64,000 nucleotides of DNA from Nostoc commune NIES-4072 (lineage in GTDB: Bacteria > Cyanobacteriota > Cyanobacteriia > Cyanobacteriales > Nostocaceae): NCBI RefSeq assembly GCF_003113895.1, contig NZ_BDUD01000001.1, positions 3,138,756-3,202,755 on the forward strand. Direction: 5' to 3'. The position numbers and the translations under genes are program-made. Positions 18,203 through 27,994 of this stretch are shown piece after piece. The notes beneath the pieces are model-generated. The model was not told the origin of the DNA, did not search any database, and was given only the letters and a program-made list of their open reading frames with translations. Each line of letters starts with the position of its first letter. Within the stretch, counting starts at the first letter, position 1.

Positions 18203-20715
18203 GTGCGATTCGTTCACTCGAAATGAATAGAAATATTCAGGGATGAGTGACATTTGAGAGATAACCCCATTGGGTTGAGTTCGCACTTTAATCTCTCTCA
18301 GATGATAACTGAATAACCATGAGGGTGACTCCAAAAGAAATTAAGGAGAAGTCCCTCTCCGTAGGTGCAACGGTAACAGCATCATCCCTACGGTAGCGAC
18401 TAGCCATCAATCCGTAAAGCGGGATGAAAAGGAGGAACAACTGGCAGCCTAAGCTGGTTCCCTTTCGAGCATGAACCCATGAATAGCAAAAGCAAAGATG
18501 CGCCGAACCATCGTAATAAAGAACCAGCGAAATAAGGCTTAATGCGTTGGAGCCAAAAGGTAAGGGATAAAGGGCTGGCAGTTCCTCGCCTGACCAGTTG
18601 CACTCCTAATAAACCCGGTGGATAGCATCATTCTAAAGGTTCTAACAATGGTTATTCGGAACGAAGTAACCTTTCGTTTGCTCTCAGTAAGGTCGATAAC
18701 CGAGTAGGTGCTAACCGTATGCAACGAGAGTAAAGATTTAGTCAGAAGCGAACGCTCTGTTGTAATGACAGAGATATGCTGACGGACTTACGGTGATTTG
18801 GAGTGTAAAGTTATGAGTAGCAATGCAAAAGTCTAATACACGACAAATTGCTCCTAAACCTAACAAAAACGGTTTTCTTCCCCTGAAGACTAACCCAATT
18901 AGAACGGTTTTGAGTAATGAATCGATGGTGGAATGGAAACACATCAACTGGCGTAAGTTGGAAAGACGTGTTTTTAAGTTGCAAAAACGAATTTACAAAG
19001 CATCTCGTCGTGGTGATGTCAAAGCATTTCGCAGACTCCAGAGGACGTTGATGAATTCCTGGGCAGCAAAGTGTCTATCGGTTCGTCGGGTTACACAAGA
19101 TAACCAGGGCAAAAAGACAGCAGGGGTGGACGGTGTTAAATCACTATCCCCAGAAGCTCGTTTGATACTGGTTACAAAAATAAAACCTAAGTCAAAGGTG
19201 AAACCGACACGACGGGTTTGGATTCCCAAACCAGGAACGGATGAGAAACGACCTTTGGGTATTCCCGTAATGAACGACCGAGCCTTGCAAGCGCTGTTCA
19301 AACTGGCATTAGAGCCGGAATGGGAAGCACGATTTGAGCCTAACTCATACGGGTTCAGACCTGGGCGCTCATGTCATGATGCAAGAGAGGCAATATTCCA
19401 AGCAATTGTGCAGAAAAGTAAATTTGTGCTTGATGCCGACATTGCAAAATGCTTCGACCGCATCGACCATGAAGCACTGCTAAGAAAATTAAATACATCT
19501 CCCACCATCCGCCGACAAATTCGAGCATGGTTAAAAGCGGGGGTAATGGATGGTAAGCAGTTGTTTCCAACATCTGAGGGTACGCCACAGGGTGGGGTAA
19601 TCTCTCCGCTACTAGCTAACATCGCCCTTCACGGGATGGAAGAACGGATAAATAAGGCATTCCCAGAAATGTCTCAAACCATGAGGGAAACTTGGTATCA
19701 CAAAAAAGGTACAAAGTTCAGAAGCCCTCAAGTTATCCGATATGCCGATGACTTTGTGATTCTCCACAAAGACATAACCGTTGTCCAAAGATGCAGGGAG
19801 ATAATCTCTGAATGGTTAATAGACATGGGTCTGGAATTGAAGCTTTCTAAAACACGTCTAACCCACACTTTAAATAAGTATGGGTCAGAAAAACCAGGTT
19901 TTAACTTCCTTGGTTTTAACATAAGACAGTGGAAAGTGGGTAAATACCACTCAAAACAAGGCTTCAAGACAATCATCACCCCAAGCAAGGAAAAGCAAAA
20001 GATACATTACGACCGAATAGCAAGTATCATCGATGACCATAAAGCAGCGCCACAAATGGCGTTAATCAGCCGACTAAATCCGGTAATAACAGGATGGTCT
20101 AACTACTATTCAACATCAGTAAGCAAGGTTATCTTTGCTGACCTAGATAATCTCATGTATCCAAAGCTAAAGGCTTGGGCGCAACACCGCCACCCCAAGA
20201 AATCCAGGGGATGGGTAACAAAGAAATATTGGCAAACCATAGGTGGTGATAATTGGGTATTCGCAACCAGGCAAGAGGGTAAAAACCCGTTGCGGTTACG
20301 GTCACACGCGGAAACAAAAATTATTCGGCATGTGAAAGTTAAAGGCGAAGCTAGTCCTTATGATGGCAACCTAATTTACTGGAGTTCAAGAATGGGAGAA
20401 CACCCAGAAACGACTACGAGAGTAGCAACACTCTTAAAGAAACAAAAAGGGAAGTGTACCCACTGCCGAATGTACTTTCGAGAGGAAGATGTACTGGAGA
20501 TTGACCACAAAATCCCCAAAAGTTTGGGAGGTAAAGACGATTATAAAAATCTCCAGATATTACACAGACACTGCCACGATGAAAAGACAACTGTAGATGG
20601 TTCAGTTGTGAAGTACGCATGATAAGCGCCGATTCATTGAGGAGCCGGATGAGGTGAAAGTCTCACGTCCGGTTTTGAAGACCAACGGGGTTGGTGACAA
20701 CCTCGTTGAGTTTAC
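18203..20715 (+). mobile_element. Complete group II intron (retroelement)
   Basis: The 5' end reads GTGCGA, the group II consensus (GUGYG). About 620 bases of structured RNA (domains I-IV) precede the maturase ORF. After the ORF, 20642-20674 forms a domain V hairpin (GAGCCGGATGAGG, GAAA tetraloop-like AAAG, CACGTCCGGTTTT). Domain VI (about 20681-20711) and a terminal AC complete the 3' end. The intron is in the sense orientation for the petC/nirB genes and lies outside any coding sequence. Boundaries are from motifs and are exact to within a few bases. Confidence 0.87.
18823..20622 (+). CDS. ltrA: Group II intron reverse transcriptase/maturase/HNH endonuclease
   Basis: The intron-encoded protein of 599 residues is intact. 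It has an N-terminal RT0-like segment, RT blocks 1-7 (AGVDGVKSL, WIPKPGTDEKRPLGIP, GFRPGRSCHDA, DADIAKCFDRIDH, GTPQGGVISPLLANI), and the catalytic YADD at about residues 307-310. A maturase X domain follows, then a C-terminal HNH nuclease (CTHC near 545, EIDHKIPKSLGG, then a second HRHCHD). It splices the intron RNA and drives retrohoming. The ATG at 18823 overlaps a 7-codon upstream frame starting ten bases earlier. It looks functional: no stops or frameshifts. Confidence 0.95.
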   Translation: MQKSNTRQIAPKPNKNGFLPLKTNPIRTVLSNESMVEWKHINWRKLERRVFKLQKRIYKASRRGDVKAFRRLQRTLMNSWAAKCLSVRRVTQDNQGKKTAGVDGVKSLSPEARLILVTKIKPKSKVKPTRRVWIPKPGTDEKRPLGIPVMNDRALQALFKLALEPEWEARFEPNSYGFRPGRSCHDAREAIFQAIVQKSKFVLDADIAKCFDRIDHEALLRKLNTSPTIRRQIRAWLKAGVMDGKQLFPTSEGTPQGGVISPLLANIALHGMEERINKAFPEMSQTMRETWYHKKGTKFRSPQVIRYADDFVILHKDITVVQRCREIISEWLIDMGLELKLSKTRLTHTLNKYGSEKPGFNFLGFNIRQWKVGKYHSKQGFKTIITPSKEKQKIHYDRIASIIDDHKAAPQMALISRLNPVITGWSNYYSTSVSKVIFADLDNLMYPKLKAWAQHRHPKKSRGWVTKKYWQTIGGDNWVFATRQEGKNPLRLRSHAETKIIRHVKVKGEASPYDGNLIYWSSRMGEHPETTTRVATLLKKQKGKCTHCRMYFREEDVLEIDHKIPKSLGGKDDYKNLQILHRHCHDEKTTVDGSVVKYA

Positions 20716-20846
20716 TAGTGTCAAGCAAACCCTTTAACGATCAGTATTTAAAACGATCGGAGGAATTTTGGATTGCCTTAAATCAATCCTGAATCCAAAA
20801 TTGAGTGGCAGATGTTAGCCAAAACTTAGATATTATTTCAGCAGCT

Positions 20847-21260
20847 ATGAAACGTCGTGATTTTATTAATTGGGTAGGTTTGGGTTTGATAGCGAGTTCT
20901 CTACCTGTAGCGATCGCAGCCTGTTCTTCTCAAACAACTCCAGTATCTAGGGATTGGCAAACAGTCGGTACATCGGCAGAATTAGATAAAACTGGTCAAT
21001 TGCTAGCGAAAAACTCACCTGCTGGGCCTGTATTAGTAGTCGGTACATCTAAAGGCGCAAATCTGACAGCAGTTAACCCTACCTGTACTCACGCAGGTTG
21101 CACAGTGGGATGGAAAGCTGAGGCAAAAAAATTCGCCTGTCCTTGTCATGGTTCAGAATATGGAGTTGATGGTAAGGTGCTAAAAGGCCCAGCTACAGAA
21201 GCGCTTAAAACTTATGCCGCTAAAATTGAAGGTAATTCAGTTGTAGTCAAGCCTAGTTAA
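20847..21260 (+). CDS. Rieske [2Fe-2S] protein, exported (PetC4-like)
   Basis: A 137-residue Rieske iron-sulfur protein. Both cluster-binding boxes are present, CTHAGC and CPCHGS, with two Cys and two His ligands and the disulfide pair. The N-terminus, MKRRDFINWVGLG then LPVAIAACSS, looks like a Tat signal ending in a possible lipobox, so the domain is probably outside the cytoplasmic membrane. An upstream GTG at 20805 would add 14 residues; I prefer the ATG that puts the RR motif at the start. In Anabaena 7120, as I recall, the minor Rieske gene petC4 sits between nirA and nirB, matching this position. Its redox partner is unknown. The group II intron separates it from the nirA promoter. Confidence 0.88.
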   Translation: MKRRDFINWVGLGLIASSLPVAIAACSSQTTPVSRDWQTVGTSAELDKTGQLLAKNSPAGPVLVVGTSKGANLTAVNPTCTHAGCTVGWKAEAKKFACPCHGSEYGVDGKVLKGPATEALKTYAAKIEGNSVVVKPS

Positions 21261-21277
21261 ACAATATAATTCGGGGT

Positions 21278-22576
21278 ATGGTGAGTAATATCAACCAGCT
21301 TTTGGTGCAAGCCCAGACAGCATACGATGCAGCTGATTGGTCATCACTAATTGAATATTTACAACAATTAATTTTAGGGTCAGACTTACAACATCCAGAG
21401 GTAGTTAAAAATCGACAACATCTGCTGACATTAGCAATTTCAATGTTAGAGATGGGAGATTTTCAACAACGCTGGGAAATCACCAAAGTTTTGACTAACT
21501 TGGGAAATATTGCGATCCCGCCACTCATTGAGATATTAGAAGACGAAGATGCAGAGGAAGAATTACGCTGGTATGCAGCACGAACTTTGGGTGAATTTCA
21601 GCAGCCAGAAGTGATCGCACCCTTAGTTGAATTGTTGAAAACCGATGAGGATGAAGAACTCAAAGCGATCGCAGCTACAGCACTCGGACAAATGGGTACT
21701 GTTGCAATTACTTCACTAACTGAACTTCTAGCAGATGAAGATACACGGCTTTTAGCAGTGCGATCGCTTTCCTGCATTCCACAAATAGAAACCATCACAC
21801 CGCTATTGAGTATAGTACAAGATTCACAAGCAACAATCCGCACCGCCGCAATTGAAGCCCTCAGCAGTTTTCATGACGAACGTGTACCACCAATCTTGTT
21901 AAACGCTTTGGATGATATCGCTGCTACAGTCAGGCGTGCAGCAGTCCTTGGTTTAGGTTTTCGCCCCGACTTACGCGAAGCATTAGATTTGGTGACGAGA
22001 TTGCAACCTAGGCTTTACGACTTTAATCTAGATGTTTGTTGTGCAGCCGCAGTTTCCCTTTCCCGAATGGGTTGTGATGACGCAGCCCAGCAATTATTTA
22101 AGCTGCTAATATCACCCCATACACCGCTACCACTGCAATTAGAAACCATCCGCGCTTTAAGTTGGCTGGGGACGTTATCTAGTTTGGAATATTTGCAAAC
22201 AGCGTTTAATCAAATCACTTCAGAGACACTTTGGCAAGAAATTGTTACAGTTTTGGGGCGAGTGCAAAAGCCGCAAACTACACTAGCCGTAGAAGTATTA
22301 TTGCAAATCCTGCGATTGCAACATCCAGCCACAGAAATTGTCAGTGTCAAAAGTGCGATCGCTTTATCTTTAGGACAGTTAGGCGAAATACAAGCTATTG
22401 AACCATTAATTTCGCTGCTAGCTGATTCTGATGCATCGGTGAGACTACATGCGATCGCAGCACTGAAAAATTTGGATGGGGAAGCCATATATCAACAATT
22501 GCAGCAGTTAGCAAAAAATACCGCACTTACACCAGATTTACAACAAGGAATAGCGATCGCTTTGGCTGAGTGGTAA
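21278..22576 (+). CDS. nirB: HEAT-repeat protein, probable NirB of the nitrate cluster
   Basis: A 432-residue all-helical protein made of PBS-lyase-type HEAT repeats from about residue 70 to the end. Examples are IPPLIEILEDEDAEEELRWY, APLVELLKTDEDEELKAIAA and IEPLISLLADSDASVRLHA. It starts 17 bp after the Rieske gene and is probably cotranscribed. Position between nirA and ntcB corresponds to nirB in Anabaena 7120, which is needed for normal nitrite reductase levels. The HEAT fold suggests protein binding rather than catalysis. The symbol rests on synteny; a phycobilin lyase-like function is a less likely alternative because the cluster is purely nitrate-related. Confidence 0.82.
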   Translation: MVSNINQLLVQAQTAYDAADWSSLIEYLQQLILGSDLQHPEVVKNRQHLLTLAISMLEMGDFQQRWEITKVLTNLGNIAIPPLIEILEDEDAEEELRWYAARTLGEFQQPEVIAPLVELLKTDEDEELKAIAATALGQMGTVAITSLTELLADEDTRLLAVRSLSCIPQIETITPLLSIVQDSQATIRTAAIEALSSFHDERVPPILLNALDDIAATVRRAAVLGLGFRPDLREALDLVTRLQPRLYDFNLDVCCAAAVSLSRMGCDDAAQQLFKLLISPHTPLPLQLETIRALSWLGTLSSLEYLQTAFNQITSETLWQEIVTVLGRVQKPQTTLAVEVLLQILRLQHPATEIVSVKSAIALSLGQLGEIQAIEPLISLLADSDASVRLHAIAALKNLDGEAIYQQLQQLAKNTALTPDLQQGIAIALAEW

Positions 22577-22779
22577 TTTCTGTCAAATGGCAACAAGACT
22601 GATTTGTATCAGCAAATGTATCAAACCCTATAAGGATTTTACTATAAACACCCTCTGATAAATATTATCCTTACAATCAAGGACTTATGGCTTTTTGAGC
22701 GACAATATGCCATCAAATCGAGTACATTTGATGAAGACAAGATATTCTTGTCTTTTTATTATAGAAAACTACCAGCTAA

Positions 22780-23337
22780 ATGCGAGTCCGTTTTTTATGG
22801 CTGACACTTATTACTTTATTAATGCTAGAAGTTCAGAAACTTAAGGCTGGCAAAGATCATAATCTCGGTGATTTTGACGTATCTTTAGACACTGATTTTT
22901 TCACAAAAAATGTCTTCAGAATGTCTTCAGTGGCAACTAATACTTTCATTCTCCTTCTAGCACAGGCTAAACCCTTAAACTTTATTCAGGGTACAAATAT
23001 ATCTTTACAGGATGTTTTATCTCAAGGTAATCGAAAAGAGTTTCATCATATCTTTCCTAAAGCCCATCTACAAAGGTTGGAAAATCAATATAAGGATGAA
23101 CAAATCAATTGTCTGGCCAACTTCTCGGTGCTTTCCAGAACCGATAACAACAAAATTAAAGATCAATCCCCTAGTAAGTATCGTTCTGAAATGCCTACTG
23201 ATGATCAGATTCTTGACCAAATATTGGCAACGCATTTTTGCCCAATTAATGTGTTTATAGACGATTATGAAAGCTTTTTAACTTCAAGGGCTGAATTGCT
23301 TCTAAAAAAAGCAAAAGAACTGTCACAGGTTATTTAG
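22780..23337 (+). pseudogene. C-terminal remnant of a DUF262/DUF1524 (GmrSD-like) protein
   Basis: Residues about 30-185 match the C-terminal part of DUF262/DUF1524 proteins, related to GmrSD-type restriction enzymes: FDVSLDTDFFTKNVFRMSS, then the HNH-like KEFHHIFPKAHLQR and NCLANFSVLSRTDNNKI. Full-length relatives run to 500-700 residues with an N-terminal DUF262 ParB-like NTPase domain, which is absent here. The first 20 or so residues look unrelated. Most likely a truncated defence gene; expression as a small HNH protein cannot be excluded. Confidence 0.72.
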
Positions 23338-23368
23338 TATGCTAAACCGTTCTAGTGAAGTTAAGTAG

Positions 23369-23891
<523 letters not shown>

Positions 23892-24281
23892 AAATAATCA
23901 ACATAATTCGTAATTAGTAAATGCAAGTATGACGCGTAGGTGTAGCCCGCCGTAGGCATCGCAGGCGTATCCGCAAATTGCACAGCTATTTGCTTGAGGT
24001 TACACAGAAACTTACTTGTGTTGCTCAAACCTCATAATCCCTCGCATATTTTAAAAGTCTTATCTAAAAATTCATATATTTCAGCACAATATAGTCAATT
24101 CTTTTTTGGCAATATTTTCCGAAAAAACCCGTTTAAAGCGGATAATTGACGATTAAGGCAGTCAAACCTGTTTTACATAAATGTAAATCAGATAAAAATT
24201 GCTGTAACAAACTATACTAAATTGTGGAAAAAAAACCGTTAACTTAATGAAAGCTATAAATGTAATTCAGGCTACATAAAA
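23892..24281. other. Intergenic region containing the ntcB promoter
   Basis: The left part (about 23930-23975) holds a GC-rich palindromic repeat (GTAGCCCGCCGTAGGCATCGC), a family also seen near 42950-42985. The right part carries the NtcA promoter described separately. No gene is seen. Confidence 0.55.
24204..24245 (+). promoter_or_regulatory. NtcA-activated promoter of ntcB
   Basis: GTAACAAACTATAC at 24204-24217 is an exact GTAN8TAC site. Exactly 22 bases later TAACTT (24240-24245) matches the -10 form TAN3T. Transcription should start about 24252, leaving a leader of about 30 bases before the ntcB ATG at 24282. This matches known NtcA control of ntcB in Anabaena. Confidence 0.87.
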
Positions 24282-25229
24282 ATGCGCCTAGAGCAGTTGC
24301 AAGCCTTTCTGGCGATCGCACAAACCGGCAGCTTTCAACAAGCAGCGCGAACATCTGGTGTTACCCAATCGACAATTAGTCGTCAAATCCAAGCATTAGA
24401 AGCAGATTTGGGTATAGAACTGTTTCACAGAACTAATCATGCAAAATTAACACTGGGAGGTGAATGTTTACTACCCCGTGCCCGGAAAATTTGCCAAGAA
24501 TGGCAGACAGCTACAGAAGAATTAGCCGATTTAATCGCCGGAAAGCAGCCAGAACTTTGCATTGCCGCGATTCACTCAATATGCGGTTCTTACTTACCCC
24601 CAGTGTTACAAAAATTTTGTCATGATTATCCAGATGTGCAATTGCGGGTGACTTCATTAGGAAGCGATCGCGCTCTGAAAGTCCTCAAAGATGGATTGGT
24701 GGATTTAGCAATTGTGATGAATAATCGCTTCTTAACCACTGGTAGAGAAATGCTGGTAGAAGTACTTTATGATGAACCTATAGAAGTTCTAACCGCAGCC
24801 AATCATCCACTAGCCCAATATGAAGTAGTCCCTTGGTCGGAGCTAATTCGTTATCCCCAAGTGGTTTTTAAAGATGGTTATGGGATGCAACGTTTAATAC
24901 AAGATAGATTTGAGCGAATGGAAGCTACACTCCAAGCAGCTTTAGAGGTAAATACCCTAGATGCCTTCCGAGGAGTGGTGCGCCAAGGAGAATTGATAGC
25001 TTTGCTACCTCAATCAGCATTAATGGAAGCTCGTCTTGACCCTACCCTAGCGATTCGTTCCTTAGCTAGCAATAATACTAGTGGTTTAGCAGATAGTTCC
25101 AGTTTGACGCGTCGGGTAGTTATGGTAACAACTCAAGATCGGCTTCAAATTCCTCCCATCAAACACTTTTGGCAACTAGTGCGCGAAAATATCCCATCAC
25201 AAATTGACCAAGAGCGATCGGCTTCTTAA
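24282..25229 (+). CDS. ntcB: LysR-type nitrate assimilation regulator NtcB
   Basis: A 315-residue LysR-family regulator. Residues 1-60 are the winged helix-turn-helix (RLEQLQAFLAIAQTGSFQQA, SGVTQSTISRQIQALE). Residues about 90-300 are the two-lobed effector domain. NtcB activates the nirA operon in response to nitrite or nitrate in cyanobacteria. The identity rests on the recognisable N-terminus, the position beside cnaT and the nir cluster, and the consensus NtcA promoter upstream. A TTAGTCA heptamer tract follows the stop codon. Confidence 0.92.
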   Translation: MRLEQLQAFLAIAQTGSFQQAARTSGVTQSTISRQIQALEADLGIELFHRTNHAKLTLGGECLLPRARKICQEWQTATEELADLIAGKQPELCIAAIHSICGSYLPPVLQKFCHDYPDVQLRVTSLGSDRALKVLKDGLVDLAIVMNNRFLTTGREMLVEVLYDEPIEVLTAANHPLAQYEVVPWSELIRYPQVVFKDGYGMQRLIQDRFERMEATLQAALEVNTLDAFRGVVRQGELIALLPQSALMEARLDPTLAIRSLASNNTSGLADSSSLTRRVVMVTTQDRLQIPPIKHFWQLVRENIPSQIDQERSAS

Positions 25230-25239
25230 ACGTTATTAG

Positions 25240-25320
25240 TCATTAGTCATTAGTCATTGGTCATTAGTGATTTTCGGTTATTTACAAAGAACAAATGACA
25301 AATGACAATTGGACTTTGGA
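25240..25320. repeat. Heptamer repeats between ntcB and cnaT
   Basis: Copies of TTAGTCA/TTGGTCA (about 25240-25268) face copies of CAAATGA/GACAAAT (about 25288-25340), making an interrupted inverted repeat in the 115-bp ntcB-cnaT gap. The same tract type occurs at 33905-33945 and 41065-41120. Confidence 0.7.
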
Positions 25321-25344
25321 CAAATGACAAAGGACAAGGCATAA

Positions 25345-26385
25345 ATGAGCAATATATTTCGGGAATTACTGCAAAAAGTAGGTAGCGGAAACCACACAGG
25401 CGAGAATTTAACTCGCGCCGAAGCAGCCACGGCCATTAAAATGATGCTACTGGGTGAAGCTACACCAGCTCAAATCGGAGCGTTTTTGATTGCTCATCGA
25501 ATCAAACGTCCTACGGGGGAAGAGTTAGCGGGAATGTTGGATGCGTATTATGAACTGGGGCCAAAACTGCAACCAATTCTCTCTCGGCGACCAGCGATCG
25601 CTCTTGGTATACCTTATGATGGCAGAACACGCACAGCACCAATTAGTCCGGTAACAGCTTTGCTACTCGCCGCAGTTGGACAACCAGTGGTAATGCACGG
25701 TGGCGATCGCCTCCCAACTAAGTACGGCTTACCTCTAATAGATATTTGGCAGGGTTTAGGAGTCGATTGGACTAGCTTACCACTAGCAAAAACCCAGCAA
25801 GTGTTTGAGCAAACGGGAATCGGCTTTATTTATCTACCTCAGCATTTTCCCTTAACTAACAGTATTTGGGAATACCGCGACCAACTTGGCAAACGTCCGC
25901 CATTGGCGACAATGGAGCTAATCTGGTGTCCTTATGCCGGGGATGCTCATGTAATTGCTGGGTTTGTGCATCCGCCGACAGAAGGGATGTTTCAAATAGC
26001 TTTGGGGTTGCGGGGAATAACAAAATTTACATTAGTGAAAGGATTGGAAGGTAGTTGTGATTTACCGCGCGATCGCACTGCGATTATCAGCTTATCTTCA
26101 TCCGTAGCATCCCAAGAGGTAGAAAGATTGCACCTCGTACCGCGTGATTACGGCTTTACTACCAAGAACGTACCTCTTGGAACTACTGAAGAACTGGTGG
26201 CGAATATGCAAAAGGTTTTGGCAGGTGAACCAGGCGAACTAATGCAAACAGCCTTGTGGAATGGTGGATTTTACCTATGGCGGAGTGGTATTTGTCCAAA
26301 TATGCCAGAGGGTTTAGCTAAGGCAGAAGAATTATTAACCAATGGTGCAGTAGCAGCTAAACTCCAAGAAATCAGTCAGATATAG
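25345..26385 (+). CDS. cnaT: CnaT, TrpD-like positive factor for nirA operon expression
   Basis: A 346-residue protein of the anthranilate phosphoribosyltransferase (TrpD) / nucleoside phosphorylase fold. In Anabaena 7120 cnaT, next to ntcB, is required for expression of the nir operon by an unknown mechanism. The helical N-terminal domain (LTRAEAATAIKMMLLGEATP, then IGAFLIAHRIK) is TrpD-like. The PRPP-binding GTGGD motif reads IPYDGRTRT here and the KHGNR motif reads MHGGD, so normal TrpD chemistry is unlikely. The stop TAG at 26383-26385 is the first three bases of the 93-bp MITE. Without it the frame would continue 12 more codons (VNSLSAEVFQPV) to TAA at 26517. Confidence 0.92.
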   Translation: MSNIFRELLQKVGSGNHTGENLTRAEAATAIKMMLLGEATPAQIGAFLIAHRIKRPTGEELAGMLDAYYELGPKLQPILSRRPAIALGIPYDGRTRTAPISPVTALLLAAVGQPVVMHGGDRLPTKYGLPLIDIWQGLGVDWTSLPLAKTQQVFEQTGIGFIYLPQHFPLTNSIWEYRDQLGKRPPLATMELIWCPYAGDAHVIAGFVHPPTEGMFQIALGLRGITKFTLVKGLEGSCDLPRDRTAIISLSSSVASQEVERLHLVPRDYGFTTKNVPLGTTEELVANMQKVLAGEPGELMQTALWNGGFYLWRSGICPNMPEGLAKAEELLTNGAVAAKLQEISQI

Positions 26386-26475
26386 GACTTACGCAAAAAT
26401 TGCTAAAAAGCTTAATTTCTCGAACCGCCAAGACGCCAAGAGCGCCGAGAATTCGTAGAGTGTGCGTAAGTCCTA
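26383..26475. mobile_element. 93-bp MITE, copy 2, at the 3' end of cnaT
   Basis: Exact reverse-complement duplicate of the copy at 1378-1470. It has 13-bp terminal inverted repeats TAGGACTTACGCA and a 5-bp target duplication AGATA on both sides. The identity of two copies 25 kb apart, together with intact duplications, indicates recent movement. It supplies the cnaT stop codon. Confidence 0.9.
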
Positions 26476-26551
26476 AGATAGTAAATTCACTCTCGGCAGA
26501 AGTATTTCAGCCAGTGTAAACAGTTCAGTTAAAAATATGAATTTCATCACT

Positions 26552-27994
26552 TTAGGGTGTCAGCGACTTCTCTAAAATAGATTTTTGTTGCAACCAATCC
26601 TGACCTACTTGAATACTGATATCTGAACCAAGGTTGCCAGTGCTTTCCACACGTACTTCACCAAACCCCAAAGTGTCACGAATTAATTCGGCACTTTCAC
26701 CATCTCCTTGCTGGGCGACAATATGAGTCACCTCTAGAGGTTCACCCCATGCCTTGGCTATATAAATATTGCGATATCCAGATTTTTCCAAGGCTCTAAT
26801 CAATGGTCGCAGGTTAGAGCGATCGCCACCTGTACTATCTTGAATTGCTACACGCAAAGAGTGTGGGTCAGTCGCAGTCCCTTGTTGTTCCTGTTCTGAC
26901 TCCAAACCAAAGTGTTGAGCCATGAGTCTGGCAATACCATTTTTGTTAGGCAACCAATAGCTAGCATCAAACTCGCCTTTCTCGCTAAAGCGACCTGGCA
27001 GCATTAACATTTGCATATTAGAGCGATTTGTTCGCACCCCAAAACCCATTAGCGCCACTAATTCTTCAACCGTCAAGTTGGTATCAATGTGGTCTTTAAC
27101 TACATCAAGAACTTTAGGTAATTGAGTTACAGTCGCTGGGTTGAGCGTTTGATCCATCAAAGCACGGATGACCATTTGCTGCCGTTGAATCCGACCAATA
27201 TCTCCGAGTTCGTCATGGCGAAAACGCAGCAATTGCAGTGCCTGATTGCCATTGAGATGCTGCTTACCTGCCTTCAAATTGATGTACAAATGTTGAGAAT
27301 CATCTTGGTACTTCATATCTTTGGGGACATAAACAGTCACACCACCCAAAGCATCGATTAGCTTGGCAACTCCCAAAACGTTAATTCGGATATAGCGATC
27401 AATTCCCGCGCCACCTAAGAGATTACTGACGGTTCTGGCAGTTAAAGCTGGCCCACCGTCAACATTGGCAGCATTAATTTTTTTCACCCCATACCCCTCG
27501 ATTTCTGTGCGGGTATCTCTGGGGATAGAGAGCATAATTATTTTTTTCGTCTCTGGATCAAATTTGAGCAAGAGCATGACATCGGAAAGACCATCAAAGG
27601 AGTTTACCTGGGGCAGGTATTTGAGGTTTTTGGTTTCTTCGGGAGGATTTTGGATATCCGGGGGAAGTACGCTCATGCCCATAACCAAGAGATTAACCGG
27701 GCGGGTTAATTCTGAAAATCGCAGCACACCTCCAGAAATGCGATCGCTATCAAACACCGCCTCATCCTGTGGACTTAGCTGGGCTTGTTGCAAAGGTGTA
27801 CTAGTCAAAGACACCGCCAAAAGCGCCCCTGCTGTTGCTGACACCATTGCAATCCCACTCATACCTACCCAAAACCACAGCCAACGCCCGGATTTCGAGT
27901 TATGGGCAAGGGGAATTCTTTTACTAGACTTTGAGGCTTTTCCCGACTGGTTTTCTTCCGCCGAACTTCTTTGAATGGTCACAGACTTCCTCAC
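26552..27994 (-). CDS. LytR-CpsA-Psr (LCP) family protein
   Basis: A 480-residue membrane-anchored protein. A cytoplasmic basic N-terminus precedes one membrane helix (about 34-62, WLWFWVGMSGIAMVSA). The LCP domain (about 95-330) includes the conserved SIPRDTRTEIEGYGVKKINA, LIDALGGVTVYVPKDM and LLRFRHDELGDIGRIQRQQ, with Arg and Asp residues that bind pyrophosphate and metal in the family. A C-terminal LytR_C domain spans about 385-470. LCP proteins attach polysaccharides to peptidoglycan from lipid carriers. Monocistronic; glycopolymer unknown. Confidence 0.93.
   Translation of the reverse strand: MRKSVTIQRSSAEENQSGKASKSSKRIPLAHNSKSGRWLWFWVGMSGIAMVSATAGALLAVSLTSTPLQQAQLSPQDEAVFDSDRISGGVLRFSELTRPVNLLVMGMSVLPPDIQNPPEETKNLKYLPQVNSFDGLSDVMLLLKFDPETKKIIMLSIPRDTRTEIEGYGVKKINAANVDGGPALTARTVSNLLGGAGIDRYIRINVLGVAKLIDALGGVTVYVPKDMKYQDDSQHLYINLKAGKQHLNGNQALQLLRFRHDELGDIGRIQRQQMVIRALMDQTLNPATVTQLPKVLDVVKDHIDTNLTVEELVALMGFGVRTNRSNMQMLMLPGRFSEKGEFDASYWLPNKNGIARLMAQHFGLESEQEQQGTATDPHSLRVAIQDSTGGDRSNLRPLIRALEKSGYRNIYIAKAWGEPLEVTHIVAQQGDGESAELIRDTLGFGEVRVESTGNLGSDISIQVGQDWLQQKSILEKSLTP

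Noticed and set aside
18104..18724. Several minus-strand frames in the intron 5' part
   Set aside because: They lie in the structured RNA of the group II intron and look random.
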